This document shows positions 7,590 through 15,325 of a stretch of DNA of 15,434 bases, piece after piece. The DNA comes from JBDIBB01 sp039812685. GTDB lineage: Bacteria > Acidobacteriota > Vicinamibacteria > Vicinamibacterales > JAFNAJ01. Made by a program: the position numbers and the translations under genes. The stretch spans positions 1-15,434 of the forward strand of contig JBDIBB010000096.1 in assembly GCA_039812685.1 (NCBI GenBank), in the 5' to 3' direction. Each line of letters opens with the position of its first letter. The first letter of the stretch is position 1. The notes under the pieces were generated by a model. That model did no database searches and was not told the DNA's origin. It saw only the letters and a list, made by a program, of their open reading frames with translations.

Positions 7590-8717
7590 CTAGGACGGCG
7601 GCGAGAGTCGGGGGGTCCGTGCGTTGCCCTCCTTCTCGCCCGCGGGGGCGGAGGGCGCGGCCGGAGCCGGGGTGCCGCTCATCGGGCGTTGCTGGGCCTG
7701 CGGCGGTGGTCCGGCCGGGGCCTGCGGGGCGCTCGGATCGATGTGGCGGCCGAAGATCATCTTGCCCGCCGTGGTCTGCAGGACGCTGGTCACCACGACG
7801 TCGATCGTCTTGCCGATCAGCCGCCGCGCGTTGTCGACCACCACCATCGTCCCATCGTCGAGGTAGGCGACACCCTGGTTGTATTCCTTGCCCTCCTTCA
7901 GGATGAACACCTTCATGAACTCGCCGGGGAGCACCACCGGCTTCAGCGCGTTGGCCAGTTCGTTGATGTTCAGTACCTGGATGCCGCGCAACTGGGCCAC
8001 CTTGTTCAGGTTGAAGTCGTTGGTGACGATCTTGCCGGCCAGCGCGCGTGCCAGCTCGATCAGCTTGAGATCCACCTCACGCACGTTCGGGAAGTCCATG
8101 TCGGAGACGATGACCTCCACCGGGGCCATCTTCTGGATCTTCTGGAGGATGTCGAGGCCGCGGCGCCCGCGGTTGCGCTTGAGGGCGTCGGAGGAATCGG
8201 CCACCAGCTGCAGTTCCTTCAGCACGAACTGCGGGACGACGAGCGTGCCGTCGATCACGCCGGTCTCACAGATGTCGGCGATGCGCCCGTCGATGATGAC
8301 CGACGTGTCGAGGATCTTGTAGGAGCGGGCCGGGCCCGCGCCGCGGAAGAGGCTGATCAGCCGGGACGGCTCGAGCCACTCGCCGCGCCGCGCGCCCACC
8401 ACCAGGCCGAGGTAGACCAGTCCGAACAGCAACAGGCTGTGCAGGAAGGCGACACGAGCGTCCGACGGGTTGGCCCAGAACAGGGCGGCTTCGGCCATGC
8501 GGGCGGTCACCAGGCCCACGCACCCGCCCACGACCGCCCCCACGAGCGAGAAGAGCGAGGCGCCGCGCAGGGCCAGTTCGAGCCCCACGACCGCGGCGCC
8601 GACCACTGCCCCGCCTATCGCGTCAGCCCACGGCGCATAGGGAAGCGGGTGAAGCTGGACGGCCGAAATCACCACGATCCCGACGAACAGGATGCGAGCC
8701 AGGATGAACCACGCCAT
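7590..8717 (-). CDS. Integral-membrane PIN-TRAM domain protein (YacL-like putative RNase)
   Basis: The 375-residue product belongs to the membrane PIN/TRAM family typified by Bacillus YacL. Four hydrophobic helices occupy about 4-22, 32-50, 54-76 and 89-108. A PIN nuclease fold follows at about 132-260, with acidic residues Asp137 in KILDTSVIIDGR (134-145), Glu168 in VLKEL and Asp234 in VTNDFN. A TRAM RNA-binding domain is at about 262-325 (GVAYLDDGTMVVVDNARRLIG within it). The last 50 residues are a Pro/Ala/Gln-rich disordered tail. The ATG at 8717 is chosen because GAGG lies 5 nt before it and the first helix starts right after; the frame is open to 8771 but adds nothing membrane-like. The RNA substrate and biological role are unknown. 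It heads the cluster with plsC, B3/4 and ispDF. Confidence 0.92.
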   Translation of the reverse strand: MAWFILARILFVGIVVISAVQLHPLPYAPWADAIGGAVVGAAVVGLELALRGASLFSLVGAVVGGCVGLVTARMAEAALFWANPSDARVAFLHSLLLFGLVYLGLVVGARRGEWLEPSRLISLFRGAGPARSYKILDTSVIIDGRIADICETGVIDGTLVVPQFVLKELQLVADSSDALKRNRGRRGLDILQKIQKMAPVEVIVSDMDFPNVREVDLKLIELARALAGKIVTNDFNLNKVAQLRGIQVLNINELANALKPVVLPGEFMKVFILKEGKEYNQGVAYLDDGTMVVVDNARRLIGKTIDVVVTSVLQTTAGKMIFGRHIDPSAPQAPAGPPPQAQQRPMSGTPAPAAPSAPAGEKEGNARTPRLSPPS

Positions 8718-8770
8718 GATGTCCTCGCGCGGGGCCGGGCCCGACGCCCTGGTGCCCGCGCGCGGCGTCA

Positions 8771-8776
8771 ATCATA
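8771..8776 (-). promoter_or_regulatory. Candidate -10 box for the PIN-plsC-B3/4-(ispDF) operon
   Basis: TATGAT lies on the minus strand about 53 bp upstream of the PIN-TRAM ATG, in the 181-bp gap after the large secreted-protein gene. No clear -35 hexamer is visible at the expected distance. It marks the only plausible promoter I see for the four-gene cluster. Confidence 0.4.
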
Positions 8777-8898
8777 CCCCCAAGCCTGCGGCGGATCCGG
8801 CGGTGGTCAGGCCATTGGTGAGGGCATCCTCATCACGGGCCGCCAGCCCCGGCGTCTTCGCCGGCCGTCGGGGGACGAAGGCCAGGTCCGTCCCGGTG

Positions 8899-10251
8899 CT
8901 ATGGTAGCCGCGTCCCGAGCGCATTGCTGCCGGCTCGCCCGAACATCCCATCCGGGCTGGTGTACATCGCCCGCTCGACGACGATCGGCGCCCGGTCGAG
9001 CGACTCGACGACGGCCCCGAAACCGCGCCCCATCGCCGCGGGAAAGTCCTGGCGCACCCACACCGTGAGCCGGCCGTGCCCCGGCACGGTGTAGTCGCGC
9101 GACTCGTCGCCTCCATCGTCCTCGAACAAGAGCGTAACGCGCACCTGCGCCGGCACGTCGGCCGTGTTCGCCACCAGGTAGAAGGTGTCCACGTTGCTGG
9201 GCGGTCCGCTGAGCGTCCCCTCCGCAAACGCCCAGCGATTTGCCGTCGCCGTACTGCCCACGGCGTTGTGCGCCTCGTACCAGGTGTTGAAATCGCCCGG
9301 CCACCACATCGCCCGCTCCACGACAACAGGCACGCCGTTGGTCGAACGCATGATGGTCGATACCTGGGCGCTGGCCAGCGGGCGGTTACCGGATCCTTCG
9401 GGAAACTCCTCGATGTCCAGCCAAATGGTCTTCCGGCTGTTGGCCGCCAACTCGTAGGTCCTAGTCACCGTCGTCCCGTCCAGCAGCAGGTAAGTCCCCC
9501 GCACCTGTGCCGTGATGGACGACGGGTTGGCCAGCAGCACGAACGTGTCGAACAGCGCTCCGGTCGCCCCCTCGGCCAGGAACCACGAGAGCGCGGGCGC
9601 CGGTACACCCGCGCTCTCGTGCCCAGCCTCCCAGACGACCGACCCGCCTGGTGACGTCAGATACATCGCACGCTCGGCCACGACAGGCGGACCGCTGAGC
9701 ACCTCGATCGCCGCCGACACGTCGGTGCTGGCAAGGGCGAGGACGTTCGGCTCCCCGGGAAACCGCTCGCCGTTCACCCAGATGGTGGTGCGGCTGTGTG
9801 CGCGCACCGTGTAGGTCTTCTGCAGGGGGTTCTCCTTGGGCCGAAGGTATCGAACCAGCACGGTCGCGTCGACATCGTCCCCGTTCTGCAGCAGGTAGTA
9901 CAAGTCGAACCCGCTGTGGGTGGCGCCTTCGGCGAAGTACCATGTCGTCGAAGGCGCGGGGACCGCTGCCTCGGCGTGCGCCCCCCACGCCGACTGCCTG
10001 TCCCACGACATCAGGCGGTCCACGATCACCGACTGGTCGCTCTCGACGACGGTGCTGAACTGCTGCCCGTCCATCTCGGGCAGCCGGCTCACGTCCACCT
10101 TCCGCGTGTGGCGCGCCGGCACGGTGAGCCACTGAGCCCGCGCGCTGCCATCGAGTCGCAGGAATCTCAGCAGCACCGCCGCCGGGACCGCGCCGGGGTT
10201 GGCGACCGACACACGCGTCTCGAAGAAGCCCGTCGCGCCTTCGGCGAGGTA
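8899..10251 (-). repeat. Four C-terminal FAEGATG-type protein repeats within the giant gene
   Basis: The four units start near residues 1473, 1576, 1694 and 1811 and run about 103-118 residues each. Each opens with (Y/F)xAEG(A)T and continues with a NP/NG-type turn and a hydrophobic strand pair. Each ends with ..V(V)(V/A)(E/D)R(A/L)M, most clearly PPVVAERAMYL, VPVVVERAMWW and APIVVERAMYT. They resemble the DUF5719-type repeats seen in secreted bacterial proteins, though the family name could not be verified here. Confidence 0.75.
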
Positions 10252-13200
10252 GCGCGTGAAGACACCGCGGGGATGCGTCTGACGCCTGTTTTCCTCGGCG
10301 TTCACCACGCCGTCCCCATCGGGGTCCCCGCCCGCGCCGTCATGTCCCGCCCCCGACGTCGGATCCAATCCATACAGCACTTCCCACGCGTCGGGCAGCC
10401 CATCGTTGTCGGCATCCGGGTTCTGCGGCGCCGTGTAGGTCAGCCCCTGACCCAGCGTGACGCGCTCGCCGTCCGGGTTTTCGATGACGACGTCCACAGC
10501 CCCGGGCTGCGACCCGTCCGGCACCCTCGCGATCGCCTCCCCGCTGGAGTGCCAGGTGACGTCGGTCGGCAGGCCTCCAATCCAGACCCGCACGCCCGTC
10601 TCCAATCCCGCTCCGTGGAGCACGACCTCCAGAGGCGGCGCGTGGACGCCGACGGGCACCGACGCCGGCGTCAGCCCTGATACCAGCAGGCCCTCCCCGC
10701 GTACGACCACGCGCTGGACCGCATCATCGGGCGTGTCCGGCGTCACCGAGCCCGTGGTCTCGAACGCGACCACGTGGCCGTCGCGCGACATCGTGACGCT
10801 CCCGCTCGCCGCATCCATCTGGTTACCATCGGCGTCGACGCTGACACGCTCCGGGGGGCCGCCCCCCGCATCAGGATCGACATCCACGATCATCACGTCC
10901 GGCCGGCCATTGTCATCGCCCCCGCCCGGATCGTCACCGTCGGTCTCGTAGCCGACCCGGGCTCCGTCAGGACTCACCTGGGTATCAGTGCTGTCGCCGC
11001 TGCCCGGCTCACCCTGGCTGGTCTGGCTGACGAGTTGGCGGACGGCGCAGGGAATGCAAACCACCGCGGCTGGCCCGAGCACCCCGTCGCCCTCCTGCAC
11101 GCCGGCCAGCCCTTCAACCGGCGCATCCCTGAGGAAGAAGGCCACGATCTGCCACACGGCTCCCGTGCCGCCGACGATGGCACGGGCGCGCGTCTGGAAG
11201 GCGAGCGTCCGCCCGCTGTCGTCGATGGAGGGCCTGTCGCTTGGGCCGTCGGCATCGGCGAGGCCGTCAGCGGCCGTCGACACCCGGACCGTCGTCGCTC
11301 CGAGGCGGTCGTGCAGGAACACGTCTCGGAAGCCGTTCCGATCGCCGGCTGCCAGATTCGCGGCGTCGGAAGCGAATGCGACGCGCAGGGCCCCCCGGCT
11401 GACTACGGGGGCGCTGCTCGGCCCATCGGCCTCGGTTCCGTCGGAGGCCACGCTCACTCGTACCGTACGTCCACTGGGCCAGTGGTGCGCGAAGACATCG
11501 TCGAACCCGTTGGTGTCGCCGGCCACGAGATTGGAGGCCGACGAGACGAACGCCACCCAGAACCCGTCCGCGCTCAGATCAGGAGCGCCGCTGGCGGCGT
11601 CGGCGTCGCCGGCGGTCGCAGCGACGCTCACTCTGCGCGTCATGCTCTTCCCCGGCTCATCGAACACGCCGTTGCCGTCCAAGTCGCGATCGCGGATGAA
11701 CACGTCCGTCGTCCCGTTGGCATCGCTGCCTACCAGATCGCTCGCCCCGGAGACGAACGCGACGATGCGTCCGTCGTCGCTGATTCGTGGCCGGAAGCTG
11801 GGCCCATTGGCATCGCCGCCGCCGTCGCGCTCGCTAATCCGCACGAGCGTCCCGGTCACCCGGTCGAGCACGTGGACATCATCGAGTTGGTTGCCATCGC
11901 CCGACACCAGCGGCGCAGCGGACACGAACGCGAGGTATCGGCCGCCTCCGTCGAGCGCCGGCATCCGGGCCGCCGCCGTCGGCGTCACGGCGTCATACTT
12001 CGCGTTGGCCACGTACCGGAACCCGCCTGTCAACGTGGCCGTTCCGCCCGGCGTAGTCACCACGACCAGCACCGGACCCGCGGTGCCCGGCGGCGTGATG
12101 GCCGTGATGGCTGTCGCATCGACAACCGCGACGGAACCCGCCGCCGTGCCGTCGATGGTCACCGTCGGGGACGCGGTGAAGTTCATCCCGCGGATCGTGA
12201 CGCGGGTGCCACCCGTTGTGGGTCCCTGGGCCGGCACGATGCCGGTCACCGTGGGTGGGCTGGTCACCAGGGCAAAAGTCGCCGTCACACTGCGCCCGGC
12301 GTTCATCGTCACCGCACAGGACTGCGTGCCCGTACACGCCCCCGACCATCCCGTGAACGACGAACCCGGCTCCGCGCTGGCCGTCAGCGTCACCGGGGTG
12401 CCCGCGGCGTACGTCTCGGAGCAGTCCGGCCCGCAGTCGATGCCCGAGGGGACGCCGGTCACCCGCCCGGACCCGGCGCCCGCTCGCAAGACCGTCAACG
12501 TGTAACCCGCGCCGTAGGTGAACGACCCCGGCAGCACCACACGCCCGCCGCCTGTTTCCACCGACACGTCGACCACGCCGGAAGCGCCGACCGGGGTCGT
12601 GGCCGTCAGCGTGGTGGCGCTGCTGACCGAGACCGCCGTGGCCTGGACCCCGCCGAACCGCACCGTGGTGAAGGACTGGACGAACTCTGTTCCGGAGACC
12701 GTGACCGTCGTACCGCCGGACGTGGGTCCCCCGACGGGAGCAATCGCCGTGATGGTCGGCGGGCCGGCATCCAGGACCCGCACGCCGCCGATGATGCCGG
12801 CGTAGACGAAGCGGCGCGGGCCGTCCTCAACCGCGAGCGAGTGCACCCAGCGGCCGGGGCCCACGTTGGCCCAGGTCGCGCCCCCGTCGGCGGACCGCCA
12901 CACACTACTGGCACCGCCGGCGTAGAGCCCGCCCGCGCTGTCGACGGCGACCGACGTCAGGTTGCTGATCGGCAAGGCCACCGGCGCCCACGATGCGGCG
13001 CCGTCGGCACTCCTGAACAGGCCGTTGCCCGTGCCGGCGTAGAGCGTGCCCGCGGGCGTCCTCGTGATCGCGCGAACGTACGGATGCCCCAGGCCGGCGT
13101 TGACAGGGCTCCAGTTGAGGCCGCCGTCGGTCGTCTTGAACACGCCGCCGCCTTCGCTCGCCGCGTACACGACGCTGGCCGACTCCAGGGCGAACGCGTT

Positions 13201-14667
13201 GACGTTCGCCGTGATGCCGCTCGACGCCAACGACCAGGTCGACCCGCCGTTCGTGCTCCTGTAGACGTCGTTGGTGCCCGAGAAGAGGTGGGCCGAGTAG
13301 AGCGTGCTGGCGCCATCGTGGGCGAGCGCCCGCACGTAGAGGTTGCCGAGGCCGTTGCTGGACTTCGTCCAGTGGGCGCCCCCGTCGGTGCTGCGGAAGA
13401 CGCCTTCGCCCTGGGTGCCGGCGAAGATCTCGCCGGGACCGATCGCGATGGTGTCGACGTAGAGAGAGGCCAGGCCGGTGTTGGCGTAGCTCCAGATCGC
13501 CCCGCGATCGACGGACTTCGCCACGCCGCCGCCGAACACCGCGGCGTAAAGGGCGCCCGACCCGTCGCGCGCCAACGATCGCACCCAGGTGGCGACGAGA
13601 CCCGTGTTCGCCGGCGCCCACGACGCCCCGCCCTTGGTCGTCTTGAACACGCCGGCGTAAGTGCCCAGGTACACCGCCCCGGAACCGTCGCTGGCGACCG
13701 AGTACATCTGGGTCGGCGGCAGTCCGATCATCACGGGTGAGAACGAAACGCCACCGTTGGTCGATCGTGACACGAGGGTCGGTCCAGCCGCGACGAGTTC
13801 GCCGTCGGCCGGCGCCGTCATCGAGACGGCGCAAGCACTGCCGCCCGCGAGCGTCCACGCACCGCTGCCCACCGGCCGCCGGTACACCTGGCAGCCGTTG
13901 ACGGCGTCCTGCACGGCGTAGACGAAGTCCGCGTCCATCGTCAGTGCACGACCCGACTTCGGACCGTTCACTGGGGAGAAGTCCCCCGCCGGCACGCCGT
14001 TGACGTCCAGATCCGCCTCGAACACGCCGGACGCGGCGCCAACGTACATGCGCGACCGCGCGCGATCGACGAGCAGGGCCCAGACGCCGGAACTCACGTT
14101 GGTGGAGGTCCACTTGGTCGACGAGCCGGCCATGTCGCTGATGTGGAACAGTCCACTGACCGTGCCCGCCCACACGTGGTTGTCGGTCGCGGCAACGGCG
14201 CGGATCTCGCCGCTCAGGATGGTTCCGACGCGGCTGCCCCCCTGGCGGCAGACGCCCCCGCCATCCGTACCCCAGTACATGGCGAGGCTCCCGACGGCCA
14301 GCGACGTCGCATCGAGGTGACAGCGCAGGTCGAACTGGCTCCAATTCGCCGCACCGTTGGTGGTGCGGAACAGGCCGGCGCCATAGGTCGCCGCCACCAC
14401 CTCTCCTGGCCCGGTGACCAGCAGCGCGCGCACCTCGCCGCCTTCGGGTCCTGCCGTGGCCCACTGGTTCTGCGCCACGGCCGTGCGAGGTCCGACGGCG
14501 GACAGCGCGGCGGCGAACCCGGCCGCTACCGCCAGTCGCCGCCTCCCACTGCTCGTCGTCACCGTCAGTCCCGGGCGTCGCAGAGGACCGTCCCGGCGCC
14601 ACATGGCGTGAACGGCCGCCGAGAGGTCATCCTGCGATTCGGTACCCGCACCAGACAGCGGTGGCAT
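8899..14667 (-). CDS. Giant secreted mosaic repeat protein (BNR-like / TIG / PD40-like / FAEGATG repeats)
   Basis: This 1922-residue protein of unknown function has a surface- or extracellular-type design. A long polar n-region precedes a hydrophobic core (about 45-59) and a likely cleavage site at TAVA-QNQ (near 65/66). Residues 67-632 form a BNR-like propeller with units such as VFRSTDGGAHW recurring every 39-45 residues. TIG/IPT domains lie at about 636-719, 804-886 and 1328-1412. An InlB-type repeat with Cys745, 749, 778 and 784 is at 721-800. A PD40/TolB-like propeller is at 889-1325, with repeats of the type SDDGRIVAFVSGASDL. Calcium-binding loops DADNDGLPD (1418-1426) and DPDGDGVVNAEE (1448-1459) act as a hinge, and four FAEGATG repeats fill 1473-1922. 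The ATG at 14667 is chosen because AAGGGAG lies 5 nt upstream. No sortase, PEP-CTERM or T9SS-type tail is visible. No enzyme active site is recognised; an adhesive or binding role is a guess. Confidence 0.9.
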   Translation of the reverse strand: MPPLSGAGTESQDDLSAAVHAMWRRDGPLRRPGLTVTTSSGRRRLAVAAGFAAALSAVGPRTAVAQNQWATAGPEGGEVRALLVTGPGEVVAATYGAGLFRTTNGAANWSQFDLRCHLDATSLAVGSLAMYWGTDGGGVCRQGGSRVGTILSGEIRAVAATDNHVWAGTVSGLFHISDMAGSSTKWTSTNVSSGVWALLVDRARSRMYVGAASGVFEADLDVNGVPAGDFSPVNGPKSGRALTMDADFVYAVQDAVNGCQVYRRPVGSGAWTLAGGSACAVSMTAPADGELVAAGPTLVSRSTNGGVSFSPVMIGLPPTQMYSVASDGSGAVYLGTYAGVFKTTKGGASWAPANTGLVATWVRSLARDGSGALYAAVFGGGVAKSVDRGAIWSYANTGLASLYVDTIAIGPGEIFAGTQGEGVFRSTDGGAHWTKSSNGLGNLYVRALAHDGASTLYSAHLFSGTNDVYRSTNGGSTWSLASSGITANVNAFALESASVVYAASEGGGVFKTTDGGLNWSPVNAGLGHPYVRAITRTPAGTLYAGTGNGLFRSADGAASWAPVALPISNLTSVAVDSAGGLYAGGASSVWRSADGGATWANVGPGRWVHSLAVEDGPRRFVYAGIIGGVRVLDAGPPTITAIAPVGGPTSGGTTVTVSGTEFVQSFTTVRFGGVQATAVSVSSATTLTATTPVGASGVVDVSVETGGGRVVLPGSFTYGAGYTLTVLRAGAGSGRVTGVPSGIDCGPDCSETYAAGTPVTLTASAEPGSSFTGWSGACTGTQSCAVTMNAGRSVTATFALVTSPPTVTGIVPAQGPTTGGTRVTIRGMNFTASPTVTIDGTAAGSVAVVDATAITAITPPGTAGPVLVVVTTPGGTATLTGGFRYVANAKYDAVTPTAAARMPALDGGGRYLAFVSAAPLVSGDGNQLDDVHVLDRVTGTLVRISERDGGGDANGPSFRPRISDDGRIVAFVSGASDLVGSDANGTTDVFIRDRDLDGNGVFDEPGKSMTRRVSVAATAGDADAASGAPDLSADGFWVAFVSSASNLVAGDTNGFDDVFAHHWPSGRTVRVSVASDGTEADGPSSAPVVSRGALRVAFASDAANLAAGDRNGFRDVFLHDRLGATTVRVSTAADGLADADGPSDRPSIDDSGRTLAFQTRARAIVGGTGAVWQIVAFFLRDAPVEGLAGVQEGDGVLGPAAVVCIPCAVRQLVSQTSQGEPGSGDSTDTQVSPDGARVGYETDGDDPGGGDDNGRPDVMIVDVDPDAGGGPPERVSVDADGNQMDAASGSVTMSRDGHVVAFETTGSVTPDTPDDAVQRVVVRGEGLLVSGLTPASVPVGVHAPPLEVVLHGAGLETGVRVWIGGLPTDVTWHSSGEAIARVPDGSQPGAVDVVIENPDGERVTLGQGLTYTAPQNPDADNDGLPDAWEVLYGLDPTSGAGHDGAGGDPDGDGVVNAEENRRQTHPRGVFTRYLAEGATGFFETRVSVANPGAVPAAVLLRFLRLDGSARAQWLTVPARHTRKVDVSRLPEMDGQQFSTVVESDQSVIVDRLMSWDRQSAWGAHAEAAVPAPSTTWYFAEGATHSGFDLYYLLQNGDDVDATVLVRYLRPKENPLQKTYTVRAHSRTTIWVNGERFPGEPNVLALASTDVSAAIEVLSGPPVVAERAMYLTSPGGSVVWEAGHESAGVPAPALSWFLAEGATGALFDTFVLLANPSSITAQVRGTYLLLDGTTVTRTYELAANSRKTIWLDIEEFPEGSGNRPLASAQVSTIMRSTNGVPVVVERAMWWPGDFNTWYEAHNAVGSTATANRWAFAEGTLSGPPSNVDTFYLVANTADVPAQVRVTLLFEDDGGDESRDYTVPGHGRLTVWVRQDFPAAMGRGFGAVVESLDRAPIVVERAMYTSPDGMFGRAGSNALGTRLP
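8921..9091 (-). repeat. 171-bp direct repeat, intact copy inside the giant gene
   Basis: This segment encodes part of the last FAEGATG unit, from the VPGHGRLTVWV region to GRAGSNA. It matches 15155-15325 in the same orientation, without gaps and with 17 mismatches counted by eye (about 90%). It lies 22 bp before the stop codon. Confidence 0.9.
12772..14469 (-). repeat. BNR/sialidase-like propeller repeat region within the giant gene
   Basis: This part of the gene encodes residues 67-632. At least eight units have the form (V/L)(F/W/Y)(R/K)(T/S)T(N/D)GG..W. Those beginning near residues 340, 382, 423, 468, 509, 550 and 589 are spaced 42, 41, 45, 41, 41 and 39 residues apart. The units resemble the Asp-box repeats of sialidases, Ycf48 and VPS10-type propellers. 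They are diverged at DNA level, so the region is old. Confidence 0.8.
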
Positions 14668-15154
14668 GGTTGCTCCCTTCCGGCCCGCGCAGGGGGCGTC
14701 GCGTCAACCGCGACTGCCGCACGCGCGCCGCGTGACCCGGTCCCCCGGCAGGCCTGCTGTGAGGGGCGCACGTGCCGCAGACGATGCCTGATCGAGGATT
14801 CTCATGTCGGTCGCAGCCCTGCCGGCGGCAGCGACGGAGCGACTCGACGCGGGGAACCGAGGTGACGAGGTCGACAGAGCGCCGCCGGCGACTGATCCGA
14901 TGCGCGGCGCGGTATGGACCGGCGTAACGTGGGTCGCGAACGGTACGACCCACACCAGGTTCAGGCGGGTGGCGCGATGCAGGGCCCGCGCGCGGGCGTC
15001 GGTGCGAAAACCCATCGCGGTCCGGCCGCCGCGGGGGCAGTTGAACGCCTCGGACGCGATCAGTGCATCCGGCTCTCGCCGGACGCCGCGGGCGTCAACT
15101 CGAGAATCACACAGCGGGCGGGGCGCACAGCATACACCCAACCTCAGCCATGCG
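14668..15154. other. Stretch without a supportable gene, upstream of the giant gene
   Basis: These 487 bp hold the Shine-Dalgarno sequence of the giant gene and presumably its promoter, but I see no good -10 box. A TTGACG (minus, 14702-14707) has no partner. Open frames on both strands here show no family motif, and their composition looks like the usual GC-rich shadows. Part of the stretch may be decayed remains of the paralogue whose end survives at 15155-15325. Confidence 0.6.
14673..14679 (-). promoter_or_regulatory. Ribosome binding site deciding the start of the giant gene
   Basis: AAGGGAG lies on the minus strand, 5 bases before the ATG at 14667. The alternative starts, ATG at 14604 and GTG at 14562, have no comparable site, although they would give a more ordinary-length signal peptide. 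Confidence 0.7.
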
Positions 15155-15325
15155 GCAATACTGCCGGCTCGCCCGAACACCCCGTCCGGGCTGGTGCACG
15201 TCGCCCGCTCGACGACGATCGGCGCCCGGTCGTGCGACTTCACGACGGCCCCGAAGCCGCACCCCATCGCCGCGGGAAGGTGCTGGCACACCCGCACCGT
15301 GAGCCGGCCGTGCCCCTCCACGGTG
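15155..15325 (-). pseudogene. Decayed fragment of a paralogue of the giant gene's C-terminus
   Basis: The reverse complement reads in frame EGHGRLTVRVCQHL...GFGAVVKSHDRAPIVVERA...DGVFGRAGSIA, clearly the last FAEGATG unit of the giant protein. Of 17 nucleotide differences from 8921-9091, most change amino acids: about 12 of 57 codons, including Trp to Arg, Arg to Cys twice, Tyr to Cys and Glu to Lys. There are no gaps. Similarity stops abruptly at both ends, and no start, signal peptide or other repeat units surround it. The pattern fits relaxed selection on a remnant left by a tandem duplication or partial deletion. An alternative is the 3' end of a heavily diverged gene starting beyond 15434, but the bases from 15326 onward no longer match. 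Confidence 0.75.

Noticed and set aside
6819..9068. 749-residue plus-strand open frame
   Set aside because: It runs opposite plsC, the PIN-TRAM gene and the end of the giant gene, all with solid motifs. Its own product is His/Arg/Asp-rich without domains.
10774..13740. 988-residue open frame on the plus strand inside the giant gene
   Set aside because: It is antisense to a frame with clear domains. It is Arg/Gly/Ala/His-rich, has no recognisable motif, and is the usual long shadow frame of very GC-rich DNA.
12772..14469. Regular repeats suggesting a CRISPR array or tandem DNA repeat
   Set aside because: The periodicity (about 125 bp) is at protein level, the DNA of the units is diverged, and the units are the BNR-like strands of one open reading frame.
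14702..14707. TTGACG as a -35 box for the giant gene
   Set aside because: No -10-like hexamer lies at a suitable distance toward the start codon.
14704..15321. 205-residue minus-strand open frame containing the repeat copy
   Set aside because: Only the first 55 or so residues match the giant protein. The rest is unrelated, there is no signal peptide, and the matching part carries many disruptive changes. It is better read as a pseudogene fragment.
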